Made by a program: the position numbers and the translations under genes. From the NCBI RefSeq assembly GCF_030812475.1, contig NZ_JAUSSR010000017.1, positions 1 through 64,000 of the forward strand: a DNA stretch of 64,000 bases, in the 5' to 3' direction. This document shows positions 35,218 to 45,148 of this stretch, in pieces. The stretch is from Pseudomonas lini. Lineage in GTDB: Bacteria > Pseudomonadota > Gammaproteobacteria > Pseudomonadales > Pseudomonadaceae. Below the pieces are notes generated by a model. It was not told where the DNA came from, ran no database searches, and was given only the letters and a program-made list of their open reading frames with translations. The first letter of the stretch is position 1. Each line of letters starts with the position of its first letter.

Positions 35218-36228
35218 CTAAAGCAACAAATCCTCCAGACGACCGTGAATCCGTTCCGGCAGATTTTCCTGGATCTCGATCAAGGCTCGCGAGATGGCGC
35301 TCTGAAACCCCTGGACCCCTGCCGAGCCGTGGCTTTTCACGACAATCCCCTGCAACCCGAGGAAACTGGCACCATTGTGCCGGGCAGGCGCCAGATCGGC
35401 TTGCAGCCGTTTCATCAGTGGCAACGCCATTGCGCCGACCACTTTTGATGCAAGGTTTTTCTTGAACAGGGCTTCGATGCGCCCGGCGATCATGGTCGCC
35501 AGGCCTTCGCTGGACTTGAGCAGGATATTGCCGACAAACCCGTCACAGACCACCACGTCCGCCTCGCCGCGGTACAGGCCGTCACCTTCGACAAAACCTA
35601 TGTAGTTGATGCCGCGGGCATTCTGCAACAAGGTTGCCGCCAGCTTGACCTGCTGGTTGCCCTTGATGTCTTCGGTGCCAATGTTCAGCAACGCGACCCG
35701 AGGACGAACGATACCCAGGGTTTCTGCCGCGACCGACCCCATCACCGCAAACTGCAACAGATGTTCGGCGCTGCAATCGACGTTGGCGCCCAGGTCGAGC
35801 AACTGGCAGTAACCCTTCTGCGTCGGAATCGCCGCGACCATGGCCGGCCGATCGATGCCCGGCAGCGTCTTGAGGACAAATCGCGACAACGCCATCAGTG
35901 CGCCGGTATTGCCGGCACTGACGCACGCCTGGACCTTGCCGTCGCGTAGCAGCTCCAGCGCCACGCGCATCGACGAATCAGGCTTGCCACGCAACGCCTG
36001 GGCCGGCTTTTCGTCCATGGTGATGACTTCGCTCGCCGGTGCAATCGACAGACGCGCACGATCCACAGCCGATTGGCTGGCGATCAGTTCTTCAAGGAGT
36101 GAGGGTTGACCGACAAGGGTCAGGTGCAACGAGGGCGTGGCATTCAGACAAGCAAGGCTGGCCTGAACAATGCTGCGGGGACCGAAGTCCCCGCCCATTG
36201 CGTCAATCGCGATGACTTGAGCGGACAA
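35218..36228 (-). CDS. plsX: Phosphate acyltransferase
   Basis: 336 aa peripheral membrane enzyme that makes acyl-phosphate from acyl-ACP for phospholipid synthesis. Motifs: [11 protein letters not shown] near the N-terminus, [30 protein letters not shown] and [19 protein letters not shown]. It lies 4 bp downstream of rpmF, the conserved yceD-rpmF-plsX order. Confidence 0.96.
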   Translation of the reverse strand: MSAQVIAIDAMGGDFGPRSIVQASLACLNATPSLHLTLVGQPSLLEELIASQSAVDRARLSIAPASEVITMDEKPAQALRGKPDSSMRVALELLRDGKVQACVSAGNTGALMALSRFVLKTLPGIDRPAMVAAIPTQKGYCQLLDLGANVDCSAEHLLQFAVMGSVAAETLGIVRPRVALLNIGTEDIKGNQQVKLAATLLQNARGINYIGFVEGDGLYRGEADVVVCDGFVGNILLKSSEGLATMIAGRIEALFKKNLASKVVGAMALPLMKRLQADLAPARHNGASFLGLQGIVVKSHGSAGVQGFQSAISRALIEIQENLPERIHGRLEDLLL

Positions 36229-36232
36229 GTGA

Positions 36233-36415
36233 TTACTCGTCAGCGCCCTTGTCGATCACTTTACGGCCACGGTATACGCCTTCTGGCGATACGTGGTGAC
36301 GCAGGTGAACTTCACCGGTGGTTTTTTCTACAGACAGGGTGCTAGCCTCGAGAGCGTCGTGCGAACGACGCATGTCACGGGCAGAGCGGGATTTTTTGTT
36401 CTGCTGAACAGCCAT
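36233..36415 (-). CDS. rpmF: 50S ribosomal protein L32
   Basis: 60 aa, basic, full length, starting [20 protein letters not shown]. The typical RSHD segment and the ending are present; it lacks the four zinc cysteines that some L32 versions have, so this is the zinc-independent (C-) form. It is 13 bp after yceD and 4 bp before plsX, tying ribosome production to lipid synthesis. Confidence 0.97.
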
Positions 36416-36428
36416 AATTGATTAACTC

Positions 36429-36956
36429 CTAAACGTTTGGGTCACGCTTTAACTGCGCCAATACACTGAACGGGTTGGACCGCGTTACCTCGTCCTCGCT
36501 CGGTTCGGGCTCATCGAGACCCGCCGGCTGCTGGCATTCTTCCGGATGATGAGCAGGCACAATGGGCAAGGCGAGCAGAAGCTCCTCCTCGATCAGTGAC
36601 TGCAGATCCAATGGATCTTCGCCCAGTTCCAGCACGTCATAACCTTTCGGCAACGACTGGGTATTCGCACCCTCTTTCACCACAGCGTAACTGCATTCGC
36701 TGTGGATCGGCAGGGTGACCAGCTCAAGACAACGCTGGCAAACCATTTTGACTTCGGTGTCGATAAAGCTGTGGATGACCACAGATTTACGTTCATCTCG
36801 TTCAAAAACGAATTTAGCCTGCACCGTACCGACAGTGTCGGAAAGCGGGTCGCAGAGTCTCTCCAAATCGGCCAGCAGCAGTTCACCTTGAAGGGTGGTG
36901 CCACGGTCAGCCAATTTGCGCGGGTCAACGTGAGGTGGAATCGGGTCATTCAACAT
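36429..36956 (-). CDS. yceD: YceD (DUF177) protein, 23S rRNA accumulation protein
   Basis: 175 aa. The conserved CQRCLELV segment and LPIVPAHHPEECQ, plus the ending RSNPFSVLAQLKRDPN, identify the YceD family, which in plants and bacteria is linked to 23S rRNA accumulation. The ATG at 36954-36956 aligns with the E. coli start. It has no ribosome site because the -10 box TATAAT ends only 9 nt before the ATG; the mRNA is therefore near-leaderless. First gene of the rpmF-plsX-fabD-fabG cluster. Confidence 0.93.
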   Translation of the reverse strand: MLNDPIPPHVDPRKLADRGTTLQGELLLADLERLCDPLSDTVGTVQAKFVFERDERKSVVIHSFIDTEVKMVCQRCLELVTLPIHSECSYAVVKEGANTQSLPKGYDVLELGEDPLDLQSLIEEELLLALPIVPAHHPEECQQPAGLDEPEPSEDEVTRSNPFSVLAQLKRDPNV

Positions 36957-36965
36957 AGGCGCAGC

Positions 36966-36994
36966 ATTATAGGGATGCCCCCGGGCATGTCAAA
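36966..36994 (-). promoter_or_regulatory. Near-consensus sigma-70 promoter of yceD-rpmF-plsX-fab
   Basis: On the minus strand TTTGAC (36989-36994), 17 bp and TATAAT (36966-36971). Expected start is about 36959-36956, that is 0-3 nt from the ATG. Confidence 0.8.
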
Positions 36995-37061
36995 GGAAAT
37001 TCAGCCCTGTCCGTCACTTGGTCACCTCGCTAGAATTCGCACCTGCCTTATGGAGATGCGC

Positions 37062-37640
37062 ATGCTGCCTTTATTACTCGCTTCAAGCTCGGTCTATCGC
37101 CGGGAGTTGCTGGCCCGCCTACAGCTGCCGTTCACCTGCAGCTCACCGGATATCGACGAAAGCCATCGCCCGCATGAGTCCGCCATCGAACTGGTCAAGC
37201 GCCTCGCCGAGGCCAAGGCCCGCGCACTGGCTGATAGCCATTGCGCTCACCTGATTGTCGGCTCCGATCAGGTCGCGGTGCTGGGCGAGCGGATCATCGG
37301 CAAGCCTCATACCTTCGACAAGGCGCGGGAGCAATTGCTGGCCGCGAGTGGCGCCAGCGTGACCTTCCTCACCGGCCTGGCCCTGCTCAACAGCCAGACG
37401 GGCGCCTGCCAGGTCGATTGCGTGCCGTTCACCGTCCACATGCGCACACTCGACATCGCGCGCATCGAGCGCTACCTGCGCGCTGAACAGCCCTACGACT
37501 GCGCTGGCAGCTTCAAGGCCGAAGGGTTGGGGGTGAGCCTGTTTCAAAGCACCGAAGGCCCTGACGCCACCAGCCTGGTCGGCCTGCCGTTGATTCGGTT
37601 GATCGACATGCTGCTGGTCGAGGGCGTGCAAATCCCCTGA
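37062..37640 (+). CDS. maf: Maf-family nucleoside triphosphate pyrophosphatase (YceF type)
   Basis: 192 aa from the ATG at 37062 (MLPLLLASSSVYRRELLAR), with GGAG 6 nt upstream; two earlier Mets overlap that ribosome site. Maf signature: LASSSVYRRELL, SDQVAVLGERIIGKPHT and the catalytic Asp of EGPDATSLVGLPL. It resembles the YceF group that hydrolyses 7-methyl-GTP. It diverges from yceD; convergent with sppA across a repeat block. Confidence 0.95.
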   Translation: MLPLLLASSSVYRRELLARLQLPFTCSSPDIDESHRPHESAIELVKRLAEAKARALADSHCAHLIVGSDQVAVLGERIIGKPHTFDKAREQLLAASGASVTFLTGLALLNSQTGACQVDCVPFTVHMRTLDIARIERYLRAEQPYDCAGSFKAEGLGVSLFQSTEGPDATSLVGLPLIRLIDMLLVEGVQIP

Positions 37641-37650
37641 GACACCACCC

Positions 37651-37825
37651 CCCTGTGGAAGCTGGCTTGCCAGCGAAGGCGTCCATCCAGGCGATGTTTA
37701 CATCAACTGACCCACCGCCCCCCTGTAGGAGCTGGCTTGCCAGCGAAAGCGTCCATCCAGGCGATGTTTACATCAACTGACCCACCGCCCCCCCCCTGTA
37801 GGAGCTGGCTTGCCAGCTCCTACAG
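37651..37825. repeat. 70-bp tandem direct repeats ending in a REP palindrome
   Basis: A 70-bp unit (CCTGTGGAAGCTGGCTTGCC to the CCACCGCCC end) begins at about 37652 and repeats at 37722 with a few changes. A third, partial copy at 37795-37825 lacks the second half and closes into a full hairpin (TGTAGGAGCTGGC / GCCAGCTCCTACA). The copies share the 38-bp tail around GCGATGTTTACATCAACTG. It fills the 237-bp gap between convergent maf and sppA. Confidence 0.9.
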
Positions 37826-37877
37826 TTAATCGGTGCGAGGCCCAAATGGGGGAGACACCCACCACACATCCAAAAAT

Positions 37878-38867
37878 TCAGCGCAGCGACGGCCCCTGAA
37901 ATCCCATCCACATCGCCAGATGCTCCGCCACACTGGCGCCGAGCTTCTTCGAGAAGCGATCGAACGGCGATTCCTGAACGGTGAAGTCCACCAATTCCTT
38001 CTCGCCGATCACATCACGCGCCACGGAACTGGCACTCCCCAGGCCATCGATCAGCCCCAACGGCAGCGCCTGCTCGCCCGACCAGACCAGGCCGGAAAAC
38101 AGCTCCGGGTGCTCCTTGTCCTTGAGGCGCTCGCCCCGCCCTTTCTTGACGCTGGCGATGAACTGCTGATGAGTGGTATCGAGCACGCCCTGCCAGAACT
38201 GCGTTTCTTCAGGCTTCTGCGGCTGGAACGGGTCAAGGAACGACTTGTGCTCGCCCGAGGTATAAGTACGTCGCTCGACACCCAGCTTCTCCATGGCCCC
38301 GACAAAACCATAACCGGCCGCCGTCACCCCGATGGAGCCCACCAGGCTCGCCTTGTCGGCATAGATTTGATCGGCCGCACTGGCGATGTAGTAAGCGCCG
38401 GAGGCGCCCAGGTCGGAGATCACCGCGTAGAGCCTGGTGTCCGGATGCAGACCGCGCAGACGGCGAATCTCGTCATAGACGTAACCCGACTGCACCGGAC
38501 TGCCGCCCGGACTGTTGATTCGCAGGATGACGCCCTTGACCTTTTCATCCTCGAAGGCGGCACGCAGGCTGCCGACGATGTTGTCGGCGCTGGCGGGCTC
38601 CTTGTCGGCAATCATGCCGGTCACGTCGATCACCGCGGTGTAGTTGCCACTGCGGGTCGCGGCTTTTTCCATGTCCATCAGTGGCGAGAACAGCATCAGC
38701 GCGCCAATCAGGTACACAAAAGTCAGCAACTTGAAGAAGATCCCCCAGCGACGGGACCGGCGCTGCTCTTGCACGCTGGCCAGCAAGGTCTTCTCCAGCA
38801 GCTTCCAGCTTTTCTCTTCACCGCTCTCTGCGCTCGCCTTGGCGGGTGCTTTCCATTCGTCAACCAT
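37878..38867 (-). CDS. sppA: Signal peptide peptidase, S49 family (SppA/SohB)
   Basis: 329 aa with one N-terminal membrane segment after a 45-residue cytoplasmic tail (FKLLTFVYLIGALMLFSPL). The serine-protease core includes LRINSPGGSPVQSG, then SDLGASGAYYIASAADQIYA where the catalytic Ser and nearby Lys of S49 proteases are found. It cleaves remnant signal peptides in the inner membrane. This is the short bacterial (about 330 aa) form. It precedes the HAD gene by position in transcription order rluC-HAD-sppA, 24 bp after HAD. Confidence 0.93.
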   Translation of the reverse strand: MVDEWKAPAKASAESGEEKSWKLLEKTLLASVQEQRRSRRWGIFFKLLTFVYLIGALMLFSPLMDMEKAATRSGNYTAVIDVTGMIADKEPASADNIVGSLRAAFEDEKVKGVILRINSPGGSPVQSGYVYDEIRRLRGLHPDTRLYAVISDLGASGAYYIASAADQIYADKASLVGSIGVTAAGYGFVGAMEKLGVERRTYTSGEHKSFLDPFQPQKPEETQFWQGVLDTTHQQFIASVKKGRGERLKDKEHPELFSGLVWSGEQALPLGLIDGLGSASSVARDVIGEKELVDFTVQESPFDRFSKKLGASVAEHLAMWMGFQGPSLR

Positions 38868-38891
38868 GACATCTACCCCAGCAAAAACGGT

Positions 38892-39551
38892 TTAAGCCTG
38901 GCTCAGCCAGGCATGCAATTCTGAAAAACGGTCAATCGCCAGGCGCGGCTCGAACAGCTTCAGCGCCTCGATCGATTGCGCGCCGTAACTGACGGCCACC
39001 GAGTCCACGCCGGCGTTGCGCGCCATTTGCAGGTCGAAGGACGAATCGCCCACCATCAACGCCTGCTCCGGACGGACACCGCAATGCGCGACGATCTGTT
39101 CCAGCATCAGAGGATGGGGCTTGCTCGCCGTTTCATCGGCGGCCCGGGTGATGTCGAAATAATCTTCCCAGCCATGGGACTTCAGCACCCGATCCAGCCC
39201 TCGACGAGCCTTGCCGGTGGCCACTGCCAAGTGATACCCATCGGCGCGAAACGCCTCCATGGACTCGACCACACCTTCGAACAATGGCGAGGGCACGGCT
39301 TCGGAGGCGATGTAGTGATCGGCATAGTGCTGGCGAAAGGCGACCAATTCATTGTCGCCAATTTCCGGATACAGCGTACGAATCGCTTCCGGCAAACCCA
39401 GACCGATGATGCCCTTGACGGCAAAATCATCGCGCAACGGAAACCCGGATCGCTCGGACGCCACATGCATCGCCTCGACAATCCGACCAATGGAGTCGGC
39501 CAGCGTGCCATCCCAATCGAAAATCAGCAGCTTGTAATCAGATGGGCGCAC
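38892..39551 (-). CDS. HAD-superfamily hydrolase, phosphoglycolate-phosphatase-like
   Basis: 219 aa with motif [10 protein letters not shown] (residues 12-20, nucleophile Asp12), motif II in [13 protein letters not shown] and motif [16 protein letters not shown]. The cap domain is of the small alpha-helical type. The phosphatase substrate is uncertain; in Pseudomonas this gene between rluC and sppA is a general Gph-like phosphatase. It overlaps the end of rluC by 14 bp. Confidence 0.92.
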   Translation of the reverse strand: MRPSDYKLLIFDWDGTLADSIGRIVEAMHVASERSGFPLRDDFAVKGIIGLGLPEAIRTLYPEIGDNELVAFRQHYADHYIASEAVPSPLFEGVVESMEAFRADGYHLAVATGKARRGLDRVLKSHGWEDYFDITRAADETASKPHPLMLEQIVAHCGVRPEQALMVGDSSFDLQMARNAGVDSVAVSYGAQSIEALKLFEPRLAIDRFSELHAWLSQA

Positions 39552-40500
39552 TCAATCGCTCCACGGTCTTGGCCCACATCTCATCGACCGGCGCCTGCAA
39601 TTTCAGTTCGCCACCATCGGGCAGCGGCACGGTCAACAGGTAGGCGTGCAGGAACAGGCGTTTTCCGCCCAGGTCGCGAATCTCTTTGCTGAAACCTTCA
39701 TCGCCGTACTTGGTATCGCCAGCGATGCAATGCCCGGCATGCAAGGTGTGAACCCGAATCTGGTGGGTGCGGCCGGTGATCGGCCTGGCTTCGACCATCG
39801 TGGCAAAGTCGCCGAAGCGACGCAGGACCTTGAACACGGTCACAGATTCCTTGCCTTCCTCTTCGTCGACCTCGACCATGCGCTCGCCCGAGCGCAGGTT
39901 GCTCTTGCCGAGCGACGCCCGGACCTGCTTGATCGAGGCCGCCCAGTTACCGCGAACCAGCGCCATGTAGCGCTTGTCGACACCGTCGCCACGCAAGGCC
40001 GTATGCAAATGGCGCAACATGCTGCGCTTCTTGGCGATCATCAGCAGGCCGGAGGTATCACGGTCGAGACGATGAACCAGTTCGAGCTCCTTGCAATCGG
40101 GACGCAACTGACGAAAGGCTTCGATCACCCCGTAAGTCAAGCCGCTGCCACCGTGAACCGCGATGCCGCAAGGCTTGTTGATCACGATCAGCGCCTTGTC
40201 CTCGAAGACGATCGAGGCTTCAAGCCGCTGCAACAGGCCCTGGGCCAGCGGCACCGGTTCGTCGCGTTCAGGCACGCGAACCGGCGGCACGCGGACGATA
40301 TCGCCCGCCTGCAGCTTGTATTCGGGCTTGATCCGCCCCTTGTTCACCCGCACTTCGCCCTTGCGCAAAATGCGGTAGATCAAGGTCTTGGGCACGCCTT
40401 TGAGCCGAGCGAGCAGGAAATTATCAATTCGTTGGCCGGCATATTCCGGCGAGACCTCCAGCAGTTGTACCGCTGGGGTCGAAGGGGCAGTAGTCGTCAT
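39538..40500 (-). CDS. rluC: 23S rRNA pseudouridine(955/2504/2580) synthase
   Basis: 320 aa. An N-terminal S4 RNA-binding domain (residues about 17-80, [20 protein letters not shown]) is followed by the RsuA/RluA-type synthase domain. The catalytic Asp is in [17 protein letters not shown] and the RTHQIRVH motif is at about 240. Start at the ATG 40498-40500 rather than an upstream Met in the rne promoter region. It is divergent from rne, as in E. coli, whose rluC and rne leaders overlap. Confidence 0.95.
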   Translation of the reverse strand: MTTTAPSTPAVQLLEVSPEYAGQRIDNFLLARLKGVPKTLIYRILRKGEVRVNKGRIKPEYKLQAGDIVRVPPVRVPERDEPVPLAQGLLQRLEASIVFEDKALIVINKPCGIAVHGGSGLTYGVIEAFRQLRPDCKELELVHRLDRDTSGLLMIAKKRSMLRHLHTALRGDGVDKRYMALVRGNWAASIKQVRASLGKSNLRSGERMVEVDEEEGKESVTVFKVLRRFGDFATMVEARPITGRTHQIRVHTLHAGHCIAGDTKYGDEGFSKEIRDLGGKRLFLHAYLLTVPLPDGGELKLQAPVDEMWAKTVERLSAPI

Positions 40501-40528
40501 GCCGCGATGATAACAATTTTTTATGGAA

Positions 40529-40557
40529 TTGAAGCACTTAATCATTGCTGCTATAGT
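40529..40557 (+). promoter_or_regulatory. Sigma-70 promoter of rne
   Basis: TTGAAG (40529-40534), 17 bp, TATAGT (40552-40557). Transcription start near 40564 gives a leader of over 600 nt. Confidence 0.7.
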
Positions 40558-40563
40558 CGCGAA

Positions 40564-41200
40564 CGCCGCCAAAAGTGGCCTGGACAGCGGACCAACGGTC
40601 AAAAACCGGCCCTGACCATCGCAATTCACGAGGACGAGAGGCCGTCCTACGGGGCTTTCGCTACGTAACGGTAGAGTTCGCAGGTGTAACAAGCGCAGGT
40701 GACATGAGGCCTGAATCATGCCGCAAAGCAGAGTTTTCACTCGCCTTGCGAGCAAATATTCACGGCCAGTTCACAAAGTGCAGTCAGCTACGGACAACCC
40801 CGAGCGAACGCTTCGGAAACAACGCCTAAATTAGCCATGATGCGTGACCTCCCCCTTCGGAGCTCACGGTAAATGCCAACCCGCTGCGGATTCTGCGCGC
40901 GGCAGCACCCGAATTATCAGGGATACGTGTAGGGTGGAGATGCACAACCGCTGGACTGTGTAGCATTAGGCTTTATCAAGACGCTTCATCTCGTCCACAG
41001 CCGCCGGTTGATTCCTCCTCCTGACTGAGTGCTTAAGTAGCCACAGCAAGCAGGACGCGTACGTCGCGATGAAGGCCCACATTGGCCGGACTTCGCTGGA
41101 CACGGGAATGGCCAACCATTCCCGACGCACCTGACACCGACCGTGAGAAGTCGTGTGTGCCGAACGCCGTTTCCGGCAGCCCGGAAACCGACGGTACTAC
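40564..41200 (+). other. Long 5' untranslated leader of rne
   Basis: No protein-coding frame with a ribosome site is evident over 637 nt between the promoter and the rne ATG. The leader is GC-rich with several potential stems (for example around 40660-40720 and 40840-40930). In E. coli the 361-nt rne leader binds RNase E and mediates autoregulation; a similar role is likely here, though the sequence is not recognisably related. Confidence 0.6.
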
Positions 41201-44200
41201 ATGAAAAGAATGCTGATTAACGCAACCCAACCCGAAGAGTTGCGTGTTGCACTGGTAGATGGCCAGCGCCTCTACGACCTGGACATCGAATCCGGTGCAC
41301 GCGAGCAGAAAAAGGCCAACATCTATAAAGGCCGGATTACTCGCATCGAACCAAGCCTCGAGGCTGCCTTTGTCGATTTCGGCTCTGAGCGCCATGGCTT
41401 CCTGCCCCTCAAAGAAATCTCCCGCGAATATTTCAAGAAAACCCCTGAAGGCCGCGTCAACATCAAGGACGTCCTGAGCGAAGGCCAGGAAGTCATCGTT
41501 CAGGTCGAAAAAGAAGAACGTGGCAACAAGGGCGCCGCCCTGACCACCTTCATCAGCCTGGCCGGTCGTTACCTGGTACTGATGCCGAACAACCCGCGTG
41601 CCGGCGGTATCTCCCGTCGCATCGAAGGCGAAGAGCGCAACGAGTTGCGTGAAGCCCTGAACGGCCTGGTTGCCCCGGCTGACATGGGTCTGATCGTGCG
41701 CACTGCCGGCCTTGGCCGCAGCAGCGAAGAAATGCAGTGGGACCTCGACTACCTGCTGCAACTCTGGACCGCCATCAAAGAAGCCTCGCTGGATCGTTCC
41801 GCGCCGTTCCTGATCTATCAGGAAAGCAACGTGATCATCCGCGCCATCCGCGATTACCTGCGCCAGGACATCGGCGAAGTGCTGATCGACAGCGTTGAAG
41901 CCCAGGACGAAGCCCTGACCTTCATCCGCCAGGTGATGCCGCAGTACGCCAGCAAGATCAAGCTGTACGAAGACAGCGTGCCGCTGTTCAACCGTTTCCA
42001 GATCGAAAGCCAGATCGAGACCGCCTTCCAGCGCGTCGTCGAACTGCCTTCCGGCGGTTCCATCGTTATCGATCCGACCGAAGCCCTGGTGTCCATCGAC
42101 ATCAACTCGGCGCGCGCCACCAAAGGCAGCGACATCGAAGAAACCGCCCTGCAGACCAACCTTGAAGCCGCCGAAGAAATCGCCCGTCAGTTGCGCTTGC
42201 GCGACATCGGCGGGCTGATCGTCATCGACTTCATTGACATGACCCCGGCCAAGAACCAGCGCGCCGTGGAAGAGAAAGTCCGCGAATGCCTGGAAGCCGA
42301 CCGCGCTCGCGTGCAAGTCGGTCGCATCTCGCGCTTCGGCCTGCTGGAAATGTCCCGTCAGCGCCTGCGTCCGTCCCTGGGCGAAAGCAGCGGCATCGTC
42401 TGCCCGCGTTGCAACGGCACCGGCATCATCCGTGACGTCGAATCGCTGTCGCTGGCGATCCTGCGCCTGATCGAAGAAGAAGCCCTGAAAGACCGCACCG
42501 CCGAAGTTCGCGCCCAGGTGCCGATCCCGGTGGCCGCGTTCCTGCTCAACGAAAAACGCAACTCGATCACCAAGATCGAACTGCGCACCCGGGCCCGCAT
42601 CGTCATCCTGCCGAACGATCACCTCGAAACGCCGCACTTCGAAGTTCAGCGTCTGCGCGATGACAGCCCGGAAGCCGCAGTCGGCCAGTCCAGCTACGAA
42701 ATCGCTGCTGCCGCTGCCGAGGTCGAAGAAGTCCAGCCGGCCGCCGCGACCCGCACCCTGGTTCGCCAGGAAGCCGCTGTGAAGACCGCACCCGCCCGCG
42801 CCAACGCTCCGGTTCCAGTCGAAGTCGTCGCTGCCGCGCCTGTTGCCGCACCGGCCGCCGCGCCAGAGCCAAGCCTGTTCAAAGGCCTGGTGAAGTCGCT
42901 GATCAGCCTGTTCGCGACCAAGGAAGAGCCAGCCGCTCCGGTTGTGGTTGAAAAGCCAGCAACCACTGAGCGTCCGGCCCGCAACGAAGAGCGTCGCAAC
43001 GGTCGTCAGCAAAGCCGCAACCGTAACGGTCGCCGCGACGAAGAGCGCAAGCCTCGCGAGGAACGTGCACCGCGTGAAGAGCGCGCACCCCGCGAGCCAC
43101 GCGAAGAGCGTCAACCACGCGAAGCCCGTGAAGAGACCCCGGTCGTCGTCGCTCGCGAAGAACGCGCGCCACGCCCCCCTCGTGAAGAACGCGCACCGCG
43201 TGCTCCTCGCGAGGACCGCAAGCCCCGTGGCGAGCGTGAAGAGCGGGTTCGTGAACTGCGTGAGCCTCTGGATGCCACCGCTCCGGCTGCTGCCGCTGCC
43301 GCTGCTGCCGCTTCCGCCACCGCTACCGCTACCGCCGAAGAACGTCCAGCCCGTCAACCACGCGAAGAACGCACTCCACGCCCACCGCGTGAAGAACGTC
43401 AACCACGTGCCGAGCAAGCGGCTGCCGCCGTTGCCGAAGAAGAGCTGACCGGTAACGAAGAGCAGCTGCAGGAAGACGGTCAGGAAGGCGCCGAAGGCGA
43501 TCGTCCACGCCGCCGCTCCCGTGGCCAGCGTCGTCGCAGCAACCGCCGCGAGCGTCAACGCGATGCCAACGGCAATGTGATCGAAGGTTCGGATGAGTCC
43601 GCCGAAGGCGAAACCAGCGAAACCCGCGAAGCGCCAAGCGCCGACGACCTGGCCGCTGGCCTGGCGGTGACCGCTGCCGTTGCCAGCAGCGTGATCAGTG
43701 CGCCAGCAGAGGCCCAGGCCAACGAGCAAGCCGAACGCGCCACTGCCGCCGTCCAGGAAACCGCTCCGGTGGAAGCGCCAGTGGTTGAAGCGACCACGCC
43801 GATCGAAGCCAGCGCGTCCCCGGAAATCGAAGTCGCGCCGACTCCTGAAGCCCAGCCTGAAGCTGAAGCTGTGGCTGAGCCGGCAGTAACCGCCGAAGCA
43901 CCAGCCGTGGTTGCAGAGCCGACCGCTGAGACAGTCGCCGAAACCGTGACCGAAACTGTTCGTGAAGTTCGCGAAGAGCAAACCGCGTTCAACTGGGTTG
44001 CCGAGCCGACCGCCGCCGAAGCGCCAGAAGCTGAAGCCATGGTTTCCGAACCCGTGGTGACTGCTGCCGAGCCTGCCCCGGTAATCGAAGCTGCTCCGGC
44101 AGTCGAGGCTGCGGCGCCGGTTGTCGCCGAAGTGGCGGCACCTGAAGTCGAAGCGACGCCTGTCAGCGCCCTGACGCCGAGCGGCCGTGCGCCGAACGAC

Positions 44201-44461
44201 CCACGTGAAGTGCGTCGCCGCAAGCGTGAAGCCGAGCGTCTGCAGAAGGAAGCCGAACTGGCGGCCGCTGCTGCACCGGCTGTGGTCGAAGCCGAGCCGG
44301 TTGTTGCTGATGTGGTCGAGGCGGCTCCTGCCCCGGCCGCCGAAGTCGCCGCCGAGCCGGTCGAGTCCGCGATCGACGAAGCGCCGCGTTCCGTTCAGGA
44401 AGCGGTAGAGCAACGCGAGCAAGCCCTGGAAAAAGAGCACGAGACTAAACCCCTCGCCTGA
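41201..44461 (+). CDS. rne: Ribonuclease E
   Basis: 1086 aa. The conserved catalytic half has the N-terminal [16 protein letters not shown]1 domain (about residues 35-125), the 5' sensor and the DNase-I-like subdomain with metal aspartates in [13 protein letters not shown] and IVIDFIDM. The zinc-link cysteines are in CPRCNGTG. The C-terminal half (from about residue 520) is disordered scaffold: an Arg/Glu-rich RNA-binding block (about 600-690, repeats of REERAPRE) and an Ala/Pro/Glu/Val-rich tail ending in a basic [13 protein letters not shown] segment. It nucleates the RNA degradosome. A bidirectional terminator follows. Confidence 0.97.
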   Translation: MKRMLINATQPEELRVALVDGQRLYDLDIESGAREQKKANIYKGRITRIEPSLEAAFVDFGSERHGFLPLKEISREYFKKTPEGRVNIKDVLSEGQEVIVQVEKEERGNKGAALTTFISLAGRYLVLMPNNPRAGGISRRIEGEERNELREALNGLVAPADMGLIVRTAGLGRSSEEMQWDLDYLLQLWTAIKEASLDRSAPFLIYQESNVIIRAIRDYLRQDIGEVLIDSVEAQDEALTFIRQVMPQYASKIKLYEDSVPLFNRFQIESQIETAFQRVVELPSGGSIVIDPTEALVSIDINSARATKGSDIEETALQTNLEAAEEIARQLRLRDIGGLIVIDFIDMTPAKNQRAVEEKVRECLEADRARVQVGRISRFGLLEMSRQRLRPSLGESSGIVCPRCNGTGIIRDVESLSLAILRLIEEEALKDRTAEVRAQVPIPVAAFLLNEKRNSITKIELRTRARIVILPNDHLETPHFEVQRLRDDSPEAAVGQSSYEIAAAAAEVEEVQPAAATRTLVRQEAAVKTAPARANAPVPVEVVAAAPVAAPAAAPEPSLFKGLVKSLISLFATKEEPAAPVVVEKPATTERPARNEERRNGRQQSRNRNGRRDEERKPREERAPREERAPREPREERQPREAREETPVVVAREERAPRPPREERAPRAPREDRKPRGEREERVRELREPLDATAPAAAAAAAAASATATATAEERPARQPREERTPRPPREERQPRAEQAAAAVAEEELTGNEEQLQEDGQEGAEGDRPRRRSRGQRRRSNRRERQRDANGNVIEGSDESAEGETSETREAPSADDLAAGLAVTAAVASSVISAPAEAQANEQAERATAAVQETAPVEAPVVEATTPIEASASPEIEVAPTPEAQPEAEAVAEPAVTAEAPAVVAEPTAETVAETVTETVREVREEQTAFNWVAEPTAAEAPEAEAMVSEPVVTAAEPAPVIEAAPAVEAAAPVVAEVAAPEVEATPVSALTPSGRAPNDPREVRRRKREAERLQKEAELAAAAAPAVVEAEPVVADVVEAAPAPAAEVAAEPVESAIDEAPRSVQEAVEQREQALEKEHETKPLA

Positions 44462-44475
44462 TTCCATCGGCCATT

Positions 44476-44513
44476 AAAAAGCCCCGCCTGGTGATCCAGG
44501 CGGGGCTTTTTTT
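44476..44513. terminator. Strong bidirectional terminator after rne
   Basis: AAAAAGCCCCGCCTG and CAGGCGGGGCTTTTT form a 15-bp perfect stem with T7 downstream (and A5 upstream, so it also works leftwards). It separates rne from the convergent nucleotidyltransferase gene. Confidence 0.95.
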
Positions 44514-44557
44514 ATGTCGTTGAACATCCGAGAACCAGTGTGGGAGCGGCGCCAGGC

Positions 44558-45148
44558 CTACTTAAAGACCAACGCCTCAGGCACATCCACATCCCACAAC
44601 ACCCCGGGATCATCCACCGCCATCTCAACCACCCGCGCCTGGGCAAACAACGGTTTCGCGCCATGATCACCCATTAACGCCATCAACCCCGACCCGAACG
44701 TGCGCCCGAAACCCACCGGATGCCCATACTGGCCTTCATGCACCGGCACACAGACAGAATCATCAGCAATCCCCGCCACCACCCGCTCAATGCTCGACGG
44801 CAGAATAAACGGCATATCCCCCAACACAATCAACCAGCCACCGAGCTGCGAACACGCCGTCACCCCGGCCGCAATGCTGTCACCCAGGCCGGTGGATTCG
44901 ACCAGCACTATCTCGCACCCATAAGCCTTGGCCATGCGACTCACCTGCGGGCGATCGACGGTCGTCACCAGGACGCGCTTTTCAAGGCTGGCGGGTAAAT
45001 TCACCAACACCTGCTCGATCACCGAATGAACCGCGCCATCACGCCCGGTGCAGTCCGCCAACAACTTGTCCTTCCCGGCACCCGCCACCTCGCGGAAACG
45101 CCTGCCCTGCCCCGCCGCCAGCACGATCACGCCGATGGGTTCGCTCAT
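44558..45148 (-). CDS. MocA-type molybdenum cofactor cytidylyltransferase-like protein
   Basis: 196 aa NTP-transferase domain. The signature LAAGQGRRFREVAGAGKDKL near residue 11 is the nucleotide-binding loop of the MobA/MocA family. LIVLGDMPFILPSSI carries the metal-binding Asp and VGFGRTFGSGLMALMGDHG is MocA-like. It is co-transcribed with xdhC (4-bp overlap) and the molybdenum hydroxylase subunits, so it probably makes the cytosine or related dinucleotide form of the cofactor for that enzyme. Confidence 0.9.
   Translation of the reverse strand: MSEPIGVIVLAAGQGRRFREVAGAGKDKLLADCTGRDGAVHSVIEQVLVNLPASLEKRVLVTTVDRPQVSRMAKAYGCEIVLVESTGLGDSIAAGVTACSQLGGWLIVLGDMPFILPSSIERVVAGIADDSVCVPVHEGQYGHPVGFGRTFGSGLMALMGDHGAKPLFAQARVVEMAVDDPGVLWDVDVPEALVFK

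Noticed and set aside
37651-37825. Tandem repeats as a CRISPR array
   Set aside because: The whole 70-bp unit repeats without unique spacers, contains a REP palindrome and has no cas genes nearby.
41033-44467. A 1144-codon open frame on the minus strand opposite rne
   Set aside because: It is a GC-rich antisense frame; the protein is low-complexity (FFF, GRGG repeats) and the plus strand has the clear RNase E. The minus frame also lacks a promoter or ribosome site.
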